Of a stretch of 64,000 nt of DNA, positions 18,020-25,614 are shown piece after piece. The translations under genes and the position numbers were made by a program. Each line of letters starts with the position of its first letter. Position 1 is the first letter of the stretch. The notes below the pieces were generated by a model. The model did not search any database. It was given only the letters and a program-made list of their open reading frames with translations, and was not told the origin of the DNA. The DNA is from Vallitalea pronyensis (GTDB lineage: Bacteria; Bacillota; Clostridia; Lachnospirales; Vallitaleaceae): contig NZ_CP058649.1 of NCBI RefSeq assembly GCF_018141445.1, positions 2,809,001 to 2,873,000 on the forward strand. Direction: 5' to 3'.

Positions 18020-19765
18020 TTATTCCACAAGGGTTACTTTTTCATCACTTGGTGCTACATACATGGAATAATTCGTATGATAGATGACATAACCTGGTAC
18101 AGAGCCAGCAGGCTTTTTAATGTGTTTTTTTAAGGTATAATCAACGGCTACCTTGGAGGACTTATTGGCTTTACTATAAAAAGCAGCAAGAGCAGCAGCT
18201 TCTTCAAAGGCGGTATCGCTTAGTTCTTTACCATCGGTTCTGACAATAACATGAGAACCAGGTACTTCCTTTGTATGAAACCACCAATCAAGTGATGCAG
18301 CAACTTTGGTGGTGAGTTCATCATTCTGCAAATTATTCTTACCAACGTATATATCAAAACCATCGGATGTTTTATAATGAAAAGGCTTCGATTTTTCCAG
18401 AGCCTTTTTATTTTTGTTCTTACGGAAACGCAGGTATCCGTATTCCATTAACTCTTGCCGTATAAGCAATAAATCTTCTTCTGCATCGATAAACGATAAA
18501 GCATTCTGGATGGATTCAAGGTGATCAATTTCTGATTGTGTATCTTGAATATGTTCCGTTAACGCAGCATAAGTTCTTTTTAGCTTGTTATAACGGTCAT
18601 AATACTTTGCAGCATTTTCAGAAGGTGTAAGATGAGGTTTTAGCTTAATGGTAATTTCTTCGTTGGTATAATAATTAACAGTAGTCAACGATTCATCGCC
18701 TTCTTTTATGGCATGTATATTAGCCGTAATCAGTTCTCCTAATATTTTATATTTATCACGGTCTTCTGTATCTTTTATTTGCTTAAGCTGTAAATCCAAT
18801 TTTTTATAACAACGCTCTAAATTCGTCGTAACAAGTTTTTTCATATCACTTGACTTCTGATGCATACGTGATGCATTAGAACTTTTGGCGTAATAAGCAT
18901 CAAGAACTTCTGAGATAGAATCATAAGTGATGGTGGACTCAGACCCATAGCTTGTAAGAGGTACAGAAGAAAATTCCTCATAGACCTGCCCATTGAGGCT
19001 AACAATATTAGGGATATACTGTTCTTGCTTAATCCCATGTATCAACTCTATAAATGCGTCATATAAGCGTTCATAATCATCCAATAGGAGCTCCTCTGTA
19101 TGGCTGGAACTGTTAATAGAAGCACGATAACATAACTCTTCAGATATAATGGGACTAATACCATTAAACGTAAAATATAAAGCTTTTAGGATAATGGCTT
19201 TCTTTTCTTTCATGTTCTCAACAAAAGCATTTAAAGTCAAAGGTTCTGTTGGGTCTAACTTATCTTTTGAGGGTGGATAAGCATAAGGACGATTAGGAAG
19301 TACTTCGCGAACAGAACTTATGTTAGCGGATACATGTTTAATACTATCTAATATGCGCTTATCTTCATCACAGAAAATGATGTTACTGTGACGTCCCATG
19401 ATTTCAATAATCAATATTTTGATACATCGGTCACCCAGATCATTAAGATGCTCGATGTACAGTTCCACAATACGTTCAAAATGCGGTTGTATTACTTTTA
19501 TAACTCTACCTCCTGCAATATGTTTTCTAAGAAGCATACAAAAATTAGGAGGATTAAGAGGGTTCTTCTTAGGCACATCTGTTAAATGAATGCGAGGCAT
19601 ATTAGCTAAAGAAGATAAAAGTAATTTATATGAAGTTTTTTGATGACGTATGGATAGAACAATTTCATCACTTTCTGGTTGGTAGATTTTATCGATTCTA
19701 CCACCGACTATTTTCTGGGTGAGTTCGTATACAATATTTGAAATGACAATTCCATCTAATGCCAT
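18020..19765 (-). CDS. rqcH: Ribosome quality-control protein RqcH (NFACT family)
   Basis: This 581-residue cytoplasmic protein binds stalled large ribosomal subunits and recruits tRNA(Ala) to add C-terminal alanine tails that mark the broken nascent chain for decay. The NFACT-N start MALDGIVISNIVYELTQKI, the PPNFCMLLRKH motif and GGRVIKVIQPHFERI are characteristic. A long coiled coil spans about 285-445, and the NFACT-R domain ends the protein with WWFHTKEVPGSHVIVR. Older annotation calls these fibronectin-binding proteins (FbpA), a name the cytoplasmic sequence does not support. It is a lone minus-strand gene sharing a terminator with its convergent neighbour. Confidence 0.95.
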   Translation of the reverse strand: MALDGIVISNIVYELTQKIVGGRIDKIYQPESDEIVLSIRHQKTSYKLLLSSLANMPRIHLTDVPKKNPLNPPNFCMLLRKHIAGGRVIKVIQPHFERIVELYIEHLNDLGDRCIKILIIEIMGRHSNIIFCDEDKRILDSIKHVSANISSVREVLPNRPYAYPPSKDKLDPTEPLTLNAFVENMKEKKAIILKALYFTFNGISPIISEELCYRASINSSSHTEELLLDDYERLYDAFIELIHGIKQEQYIPNIVSLNGQVYEEFSSVPLTSYGSESTITYDSISEVLDAYYAKSSNASRMHQKSSDMKKLVTTNLERCYKKLDLQLKQIKDTEDRDKYKILGELITANIHAIKEGDESLTTVNYYTNEEITIKLKPHLTPSENAAKYYDRYNKLKRTYAALTEHIQDTQSEIDHLESIQNALSFIDAEEDLLLIRQELMEYGYLRFRKNKNKKALEKSKPFHYKTSDGFDIYVGKNNLQNDELTTKVAASLDWWFHTKEVPGSHVIVRTDGKELSDTAFEEAAALAAFYSKANKSSKVAVDYTLKKHIKKPAGSVPGYVIYHTNYSMYVAPSDEKVTLVE

Positions 19766-19999
19766 GTTACATCAGTCCTTTCACAACCGCTATTATGTAT
19801 AAAAAAATGTTATGAAGCAAATAAGCGGCTTTCATCATTATAAAAAATTATCAACCATCAGTATAGCATTAATAAACAGAAAATGAAAGGGGCTAATGAT
19901 GCTTACTTAGGGCAATGAGGTTATGTATAAAAAATCCATAAGACAAGGGAATATTTATTCTAAAAAATGAAATATAGCATAAATGAATACTGCAAAACA

Positions 20000-20017
20000 A
20001 TTATTGTATACAATAAT
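20000..20017. promoter_or_regulatory. Operator-like palindrome, site 1 (upstream of citrate synthase promoter)
   Basis: ATTATTGTATACAATAAT is a perfect 18-bp palindrome centred on GTATAC, 25 bases before the -35 box. The GTATAC core and TTGTATACAA half-sites resemble operators of the FadR/GntR repressor family (the Bacillus GntR site has the same core). The protein that binds is unknown. Confidence 0.6.
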
Positions 20018-20041
20018 TCAATCCTAAATTCCGAATAAAGC

Positions 20042-20070
20042 TTGCAAAACAAAACATTTTATATTACAAT
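20042..20070 (+). promoter_or_regulatory. Sigma-A promoter of the citrate synthase gene
   Basis: TTGCAA (20042-20047) and TACAAT (20065-20070) are spaced by 17 bases. The start would fall near 20077, inside operator site 2, leaving a leader of about 210 bases. The gap 19766-20290 otherwise contains only the four palindromic sites and AT-rich sequence. Confidence 0.65.
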
Positions 20071-20081
20071 AGTATACAAGT
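20068..20081. promoter_or_regulatory. Operator-like palindrome, site 2 (at the transcription start)
   Basis: A GTATAC core (20072-20077) with an ACAAGTAT right flank and an AATA left flank directly follows the -10 box. A protein bound here would block polymerase. Confidence 0.5.
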
Positions 20082-20141
20082 ATATCGTGCATTGGAATAG
20101 GTTAAAAACAGGTTTTAGAAAAAAAGACAAAGGTTTGTATG

Positions 20142-20153
20142 ATTGTATACAAT
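20142..20153. promoter_or_regulatory. Operator-like palindrome, site 3 (in the leader)
   Basis: ATTGTATACAAT is a perfect 12-bp palindrome identical to the site at the pta promoter (56243-56254). Its centre is 73 bases after that of site 2. Confidence 0.55.
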
Positions 20154-20213
20154 ATGTAGAATGATCCATTTATCTGTTGAATAATGTGTTATCCAATCAA
20201 AGAAAATGAAATA

Positions 20214-20221
20214 TGTATACA
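20214..20221. promoter_or_regulatory. Operator-like palindrome, site 4 (in the leader)
   Basis: TGTATACA is the weakest of the four sites. It lies 70 bases beyond site 3 and about 70 bases before the GTG start, continuing the regular spacing. Confidence 0.4.
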
Positions 20222-20290
20222 GAAATACGTCAATGCTAATGAATAATTATGTATTGCGATGATATTATATAAATAAAAGGAGTTGATTAG

Positions 20291-21649
20291 GTGAGTAACA
20301 AGGAAATATTCAAGCGGATTAGTAAATTCACAAACTTGGCAGAGAACAATAATAAAATTGACCCAGTATTATACGATAAGTTTGGTGTAAAACGTGGTTT
20401 GCGTAATAAAAATGGTACGGGAGTATTGGCTGGTCTTACAGAGATTGGTAATGTAAGTGGTTATGCCATGGAAGATGGGGAAAAAATACCAGCACATGGG
20501 CAATTGTTTTATCGAGGTATTGACGTAAAAGATATCGTTGATGGCTTTCAAGAAGATGAGCGCTTTGGCTTTGAAGAGATTTGCTATCTCTTGTTATTTG
20601 GTTCACTACCTACAAAAAGTGAATTAGAAGAATTCAATGAAGTACTTGGTGAGAATCGCGATTTACCAGATGGTTTTACAGAAGATATGATCCTTAAAGC
20701 ACCAAGTTCTGACATCATGAATAAATTAGCACGTAGTGTACTTGCAACCTATTCTTATGACGAAGAACCTGACGATACAACCATTAATAATATGCTTAGA
20801 CAGTGTATTCAACTCATTGCAAGATTTCCAATTCTCGTGGCTTACGCATTCCAAGCAAAATCACATTATTATGATGATAAGAGCTTGTATATACATAATA
20901 CAACAACTAATCTTAGTACAGCCGAGAACTTCCTTCATATGCTGCGGATGGACAATAACTTTACCAAGTCAGAAGCTGAACTACTGGACTTGTGCCTTGT
21001 GTTACATGCTGAGCACGGTGGAGGTAACAATTCTGCTTTTACAACTCGAGTTGTATCATCGTCAGGTACAGATACCTATTCGGCAATTGCAGCAGCAATC
21101 GGTTCCTTAAAAGGTCCTAAGCATGGTGGAGCTAATAATAAGGTTAGACAGATGATGGAAGACATTAAAGCTCATATCAACAACTGGGAAGATAAAGCTG
21201 AAATTGAAAGCTATTTAACTAAAATACTTAGAAAAGAAGCAAATGATGGCTCAGGATTAATCTATGGCATGGGGCATGCAATCTATACCTTATCCGACCC
21301 AAGAGCAGTTATGCTCAAAAAGAAAGCCCATGCACTTGCCATTGAAAAAGATATGATGAAAGAATTTAGACTCTATGAAATTATCGAAGAACTGGCACCA
21401 GAAGTATTTGCAAAAGTAAAAGGGTCTACAAAAGATATCTGTGCCAACGTGGATTTTTACTCAGGCTTTGTGTACAGTATGCTTCAAATACCGCCAGAGT
21501 TATATACACCTATTTTTGCCATTGCAAGAATTGGTGGATGGTGTGCACACCGTATAGAAGAATTTTATGGCGCCAATCGTATCATTCGTCCAGCCTATCG
21601 AAGCATCACAGACTATAGAAATTATACCAAGATAAAAGAAAGAGCATAA
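20291..21649 (+). CDS. Citrate synthase
   Basis: The 452-residue enzyme joins acetyl-CoA and oxaloacetate to make citrate. The catalytic and substrate-binding residues are visible: the LHAEHGGG block (H239 and H242), GPKHGGAN (H278), GMGHAIYTLSDPRA (H329) and the aspartate of NVDFYSG (D388). The protein is longer than the typical 370-430 residues because of an N-terminal extension of about 60 residues. The start is GTG 20291, eight bases after AAAGGAG. It is a single-gene unit with its own promoter, four operator-like palindromes and a terminator. A 2-methylcitrate synthase activity cannot be excluded from sequence. Confidence 0.95.
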   Translation: MSNKEIFKRISKFTNLAENNNKIDPVLYDKFGVKRGLRNKNGTGVLAGLTEIGNVSGYAMEDGEKIPAHGQLFYRGIDVKDIVDGFQEDERFGFEEICYLLLFGSLPTKSELEEFNEVLGENRDLPDGFTEDMILKAPSSDIMNKLARSVLATYSYDEEPDDTTINNMLRQCIQLIARFPILVAYAFQAKSHYYDDKSLYIHNTTTNLSTAENFLHMLRMDNNFTKSEAELLDLCLVLHAEHGGGNNSAFTTRVVSSSGTDTYSAIAAAIGSLKGPKHGGANNKVRQMMEDIKAHINNWEDKAEIESYLTKILRKEANDGSGLIYGMGHAIYTLSDPRAVMLKKKAHALAIEKDMMKEFRLYEIIEELAPEVFAKVKGSTKDICANVDFYSGFVYSMLQIPPELYTPIFAIARIGGWCAHRIEEFYGANRIIRPAYRSITDYRNYTKIKERA

Positions 21650-21658
21650 ATATATGAG

Positions 21659-21687
21659 AGGCTATATCTTAAAGATGTAGTCTTTTT
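21659..21687 (+). terminator. Terminator after citrate synthase
   Basis: A 12-bp stem with G-T pairs (AGGCTATATCTT with AAGATGTAGTCT) is followed by a five-T run. Confidence 0.7.
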
Positions 21688-21710
21688 ATTTTTAGAAACA
21701 ACCAATCTAT

Positions 21711-21923
21711 CCAGTTGATGACATACCGAGCGGAGATAGTAAAGGGGAATATGGAGCTACGAGCCACGGACGAACAGCGCGTTCAGCATAGGTTCCAGCA
21801 ACTTTTACAAGTTGCACTATTAAACATGGACGTTTAATCTGCTGACGTAATATTCCCTTTTGCTATCGGAGTGACCGGCTGATAATTTAAAGTCTCAGGC
21901 TCACGATTGGTTTCGTCAACTGG
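21711..21923. repeat. Branched palindromic element, possibly a structured RNA
   Basis: The element fills most of the 374-base gap after citrate synthase. Its main stem pairs 21735-21752 with 21850-21867 over 18 positions; the two that are not Watson-Crick would be G-U pairs in RNA. Inside lie a stem GTTCAGCA (21781-21788) with TGCTGAC (21840-21846), and two perfect hairpins, 21798-21815 (7 bp, TTAC loop) and 21819-21838 (7 bp, 6-base loop). Outer arms CCAGTTGA (21711-21718) and TCAACTGG (21916-21923) also match. No protein is encoded. It could be a mobile palindrome or an RNA with a multi-branch fold. Confidence 0.55.
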
Positions 21924-21966
21924 AATACTAAATAACGATTAAATAACATATGCAACGTTATGTTTA

Positions 21967-21975
21967 TGGTATAAT
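21967..21975 (+). promoter_or_regulatory. Extended -10 promoter element before a secreted protein gene
   Basis: TGGTATAAT has the extended -10 form and lies 49 bases before the ATG at 22024. The -35 region is poor, as is common with extended -10 promoters. Confidence 0.45.
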
Positions 21976-22023
21976 AAGTATAATCTAAAACGATAATAAC
22001 CAGGGAAGATAAGGGGAATAATC

Positions 22024-22725
22024 ATGAAACACATGAATAGAATTTTTATGATGTTGATAGCACTATTATTATTAAGTGCTATTTTCACCTATTATGGACT
22101 CGAAACAAATGCATTAAAAGCAGAACCAAAGCCCTATGAAAAACTTTTAACACAGTTCTTTCAAGATTATACAACCAAGACAGAAGGAAAAAAACTATAT
22201 GTTGATCACAAAGACATGAACATGACCAGAAAGTTTGAATTAGAAGCCATACATTATGGAAAATTTATTGACCATGAAGATGAAATACTCGTATTACTGA
22301 AAGAGCTGGATGTACCCCATGCAGCAGGTTTTTATTCCATCTACATGGGGGTATTTGATGGTAAGACCTTGCTGCTAAAAAGTCCGATTCAAGATGTTCA
22401 CGCCGATGAAGGAAGATTTGTTTTTTATGAAGGGAGTCATGGAAAACAATACATGATGTTTACAGGCAGTGTCACTTATCAGGGGTGGACAACCTATACA
22501 AGCATGTTATTTGAAGCAAGAACCAAAGCATGGCATGTATCCTATCAACAAGATGAGCAGGATTGGGCAGGCCATCGTGTAGAAGCTACAAGCCGTGGTT
22601 TGCTAGTTTTTAAAAACGTGCTGGTAGGAGAGGACTCTTCCCCAGAATACGATTATACATTTCAGAAAGAGTTATTATGGAATCCTAATACCAAAACATT
22701 TGATAATAAGAGCATAGATCCATGA
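22024..22725 (+). CDS. Exported protein of unknown function
   Basis: The 233-residue product begins with a signal peptide or membrane anchor (about residues 6-24) and continues as a soluble extracytoplasmic domain with many aromatic residues. Strand-like segments such as FYSIYMGVFDGKTLLL and YMMFTGSVTYQGWTTY suggest a beta-rich fold. I do not recognise the family. It has no lipobox. The gene stands alone behind an extended -10 promoter, next to the branched element, and before the methyltransferase gene. Confidence 0.65.
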   Translation: MKHMNRIFMMLIALLLLSAIFTYYGLETNALKAEPKPYEKLLTQFFQDYTTKTEGKKLYVDHKDMNMTRKFELEAIHYGKFIDHEDEILVLLKELDVPHAAGFYSIYMGVFDGKTLLLKSPIQDVHADEGRFVFYEGSHGKQYMMFTGSVTYQGWTTYTSMLFEARTKAWHVSYQQDEQDWAGHRVEATSRGLLVFKNVLVGEDSSPEYDYTFQKELLWNPNTKTFDNKSIDP

Positions 22726-22802
22726 AATTAATGTTAAAAACCTTTGATTGTGATATAATATCTTGAACATATATTAAATAGATAAGAGGCAGGCTGACAT
22801 AT

Positions 22803-23996
22803 ATGAAGGAAACAACAATTAGAGTGAAGAAAAATTATGTGAACAAGCTAAGAATAGGTTATCCTCTCATTGAGAAGGATGCTTTAATGGATAATAATAA
22901 GTTGAAAAAAGAGGGTATGATTCTTAGATTAGTAGATGAGCAACACCGTTTTATTGCTAAAGGATATTATGGGAAACAAAACAAAGGCAATGGGTGGGTG
23001 CTTCATGATGAGAAGAATACCTCTATTGATAAAGCCTTTTTTAAAGAGACCTTAAAAAAAGCCATTGATTATCGACGTAAAATGTATCAGCAAAAAGATA
23101 CCAATGCTTTTAGGGTGTTTAATGGTGAAGGTGATGGCATTGGTGGTATGACCATTGATTATTATGCTGGTTATTATCTTATTCAGTGGTATAGCCAAGG
23201 TATATACACCTTTAGAAACAATATACTTGATGTGTTAAAGGAACTTGTTGACTATCAGGGCATTTATGAAAAGAAGCGATTTAATAAAGGTGGACAATAT
23301 ATCGATGATGATGATTTTGTCTGTGGGGAAAGAGCCAAGATGCCAATCCTTGTTCAAGAAAATGGTGTTAATTTTGCCGTTTATCTAAATGAAGGTGCTA
23401 TGGTAGGCTTTTTTCTCGATCAACGGGATGTGAGGCAAGTTATTCGAAGTCACTATGCTAAAGGAAAAAAAGTGCTGAATACATTTTCTTATACAGGAGC
23501 ATTTTCAGTATTTGCAGCATTAGGCGGTGCCATTAAAACAACCAGTGTTGATTTGGCCAATAGAAGTCGAGCTAAGACGAGAGAACAATTTATGGTGAAT
23601 CATATTAATCCAGATGAACATGACATTATTGTTGAAGATATTTTTCATTATTTTAAATATGCTATAAAAAAGAAACTTCTATTTGACATGGTCATCTTAG
23701 ATCCGCCTAGCTTTGCGAAGTCCAAAAAATTTACATTTAGTGCTGCTAAGGATTATACAGATTTATTAAAACAAACCATAGCCATAACTCAGAAACAAGG
23801 AATAATCGTTGTTTCTACCAATTGTAGTACATTTAATATAGAGCAGTTTAAGGATATGATTCATCGAGCTTTTATAGAGAGTAAGCATGCGTATAACATC
23901 TTAGAGACATTTTCATTACCTTATGACTTCCACCTTAATGACCATTTTAAGGAAGGGAATTACTTAAAAGTTGTATTGATTGAGAAGAAGAGTTGA
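22803..23996 (+). CDS. Class I SAM-dependent rRNA methyltransferase, RlmI-like
   Basis: The 397-residue protein follows the RlmI/YwbD plan: an N-terminal PUA-like RNA-binding domain (about 1-75), a middle domain with FRVFNGEGDGIGGMTIDYY, and a Rossmann methyltransferase domain with VLNTFSYTGAFSVFAA for SAM binding and the LDPPSFAKS motif IV. RlmI makes 5-methylcytosine in 23S rRNA; relatives modify other positions, so the exact target is uncertain. The ribosome site before ATG 22803 is weak (AAGAGG lies far upstream). Transcription appears to be monocistronic. Confidence 0.9.
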   Translation: MKETTIRVKKNYVNKLRIGYPLIEKDALMDNNKLKKEGMILRLVDEQHRFIAKGYYGKQNKGNGWVLHDEKNTSIDKAFFKETLKKAIDYRRKMYQQKDTNAFRVFNGEGDGIGGMTIDYYAGYYLIQWYSQGIYTFRNNILDVLKELVDYQGIYEKKRFNKGGQYIDDDDFVCGERAKMPILVQENGVNFAVYLNEGAMVGFFLDQRDVRQVIRSHYAKGKKVLNTFSYTGAFSVFAALGGAIKTTSVDLANRSRAKTREQFMVNHINPDEHDIIVEDIFHYFKYAIKKKLLFDMVILDPPSFAKSKKFTFSAAKDYTDLLKQTIAITQKQGIIVVSTNCSTFNIEQFKDMIHRAFIESKHAYNILETFSLPYDFHLNDHFKEGNYLKVVLIEKKS

Positions 23997-24045
23997 TTTT
24001 CTTACATGTTACTTAAGATAACAAGAAAGTGAAGGAGAATACCTT

Positions 24046-24966
24046 ATGACAAGTATGTCTTTTATCATAACGTCTATCTTATTGCCTATTTTCATACAGA
24101 TAGGTGTAGGTTTCTTATTGCAGAAAAGATTAAAATTAAATATTAGGAGTTTATCAAGGGTACAGATTTATGCATTTATACCGGCTTTAATCTTTATTAA
24201 ATTCTATACCAGTACATTAAGTGGTGCATATATCTTACAAATCAGCGGCTTCACCATTTTGTTATTCTTTATACTCATGATAATATCAGCAGGTGTTGGA
24301 AAAGTTCTGAAATTGCCAAAGAAAAAAAGGAAAGCTTTTGAAAATGCTGTGATTCTTAGAAATCAGGCTAATTATGGTATACCCTTGATTACATTATTGT
24401 ATTTAGAAAGTGGAGCTGAATTAGCATTATCCATACATATGGTTGTTTTACTCAATACCAATGTTTTATTAAACACTGTAGGCTTGTACAATGCAAGTAG
24501 TGGTACATATACCAGTAAAGAAGCATTAAGTAAAATTCTTAGAATGCCTATGATCTATACGATTGGTCTTGGGATTATCTGTAAGTATATGCATATTACG
24601 TTACCAGAATCGATCATGACCACATTAACGATTATGGGTAATGGTGTTGTACCCCTTGCTTTGTTTACAATGGGTGCTCAATTGGCTGAAACCAAGTTTG
24701 ATTTTAAGGATTATACCATATCCATAGCAGCTGTCATGCGTCTTATTTTGTCGCCCTTATTAGCCTTTGCTATGGTGTATGTATTTGGGATTCAAGGCAC
24801 AATGGCACAAGTGCTTATTATAGGAGCTTCTGCACCTACAGCAGTAAACAGTGTCATGTTGTCTATTGAATTTGAAGGTGATGCGGCATATGCTTCACAA
24901 GCGGTACTCTTGACCACTTTATTAAGTTTTATAACAGTCACAGGAACCATTATGTTAGTCATGTAA
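24046..24966 (+). CDS. AEC family transporter
   Basis: The 306-residue protein has about ten hydrophobic segments arranged as two halves of five, as in auxin efflux carrier family proteins. Helix-breaking motifs are visible in each half (ILRNQANYGIPLI; APTAVNSVML). It would move a small organic anion across the cytoplasmic membrane. A second family member is truncated at the left edge of the window. A GAAGGAG site precedes the ATG. The next feature is the promoter and T-box of the methionyl-tRNA synthetase gene. Confidence 0.9.
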   Translation: MTSMSFIITSILLPIFIQIGVGFLLQKRLKLNIRSLSRVQIYAFIPALIFIKFYTSTLSGAYILQISGFTILLFFILMIISAGVGKVLKLPKKKRKAFENAVILRNQANYGIPLITLLYLESGAELALSIHMVVLLNTNVLLNTVGLYNASSGTYTSKEALSKILRMPMIYTIGLGIICKYMHITLPESIMTTLTIMGNGVVPLALFTMGAQLAETKFDFKDYTISIAAVMRLILSPLLAFAMVYVFGIQGTMAQVLIIGASAPTAVNSVMLSIEFEGDAAYASQAVLLTTLLSFITVTGTIMLVM

Positions 24967-24995
24967 AGCCATGTAAAAATATACAAGAAGATACC

Positions 24996-25024
24996 TTGAC
25001 AAATGGATGAATATTGACTATACT
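24996..25024 (+). promoter_or_regulatory. Sigma-A promoter of the metG T-box leader
   Basis: A consensus TTGACA (24996-25001) and TATACT (25019-25024) are spaced by 17 bases, directly before the T-box leader. Confidence 0.75.
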
Positions 25025-25030
25025 TGAAAA

Positions 25031-25295
25031 AAATAAAAGCGATGAAGAGAAGAGTAATCATGTGAAGATTTACAGAGAGTTCCTGTTGCTGAGATGGAAT
25101 AATTATAAGATGATGAAACAAGCCTCGGAGCTGCATACGGATCTTATGTAATAAGTGATGCTATGACGTGTGTTCCCGTTACAGAACAATAGTACAGATG
25201 TACTTAATGAGATTGGTACGATGACGTACTAATAAAATAGGGTGGTACCGCGATAGAACTCGCCCCTACAATTATTTGTAGGTGGCGTTTTTTTT
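25031..25295 (+). promoter_or_regulatory. T-box riboswitch, methionine type
   Basis: The leader has the order expected of a T-box: a GCGATGAAGAGAAGAGTA start of stem I, an ACAGAGAG region, the conserved AGGGTGGTACCGCG T-box sequence at 25239-25252, and a terminator at 25261-25295 (11-bp stem and eight T). Methionine ATG triplets at 25110-25115, on the 3' side of stem I, are the likely specifier and agree with the downstream gene. Uncharged tRNA(Met) would bind, form the antiterminator and let transcription continue into metG. Confidence 0.92.
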
Positions 25296-25451
25296 ATTGG
25301 ATAGAAAAGTTCTCCTATCCAATAAAAAAAGAATTGAATTTATGCGCAGATATTTCTCGTGAACGAGAAAATCTTGATGCGCAGTACAAAAATAACTTCT
25401 GAAAATGCAAGTCACTGCTAAAATAAAGTGTGACGAAGTCACTTTTGTACT
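25296..25451 (+). repeat. Hairpin and degenerate repeat half after the T-box
   Basis: Immediately after the T-box terminator, ATTGGATAG pairs with CTATCCAAT around a 9-base loop. Further on, a GTGACGAAGTCAC-like hairpin followed by TTTTGTAC resembles the 3' half of the repeat unit at 25452-25568, so this may be a worn copy. No coding potential is seen. Confidence 0.4.
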
Positions 25452-25568
25452 CTTATAGGAAAGTTCTCAATTTAACAAATGAGATAGAATCATTCTCATT
25501 TGTGCTAAGGAAACTTTCCTAACGACTAAAACTTCCTACGGAAGACGAGGCGTAGCCTCTTTTGTACT
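25452..25568. repeat. Multi-hairpin dispersed repeat, copy A
   Basis: This unit begins CTTATAGGAAAGT. It pairs AGGAAAGT (25457-25464) with ACTTTCCT (25513-25520) around an inner stem (AAATGAGA with TCTCATTT), then carries two small hairpins (CTTCCTACGGAAG and GAGGCGTAGCCTC) and ends TTTTGTACT. Two tandem copies lie at 45330-45566. Here it lies between the T-box terminator and metG, so it is transcribed as part of the metG leader. Confidence 0.75.
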
Positions 25569-25614
25569 TGCAATTGAAAGTAGGCATGAAAATACCATAT
25601 AAGGAGCTAAAAGG

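Noticed and set aside
20736..21110. 124-codon frame inside citrate synthase
   Set aside because: It is out of frame within a well-supported enzyme gene and has no ribosome site.
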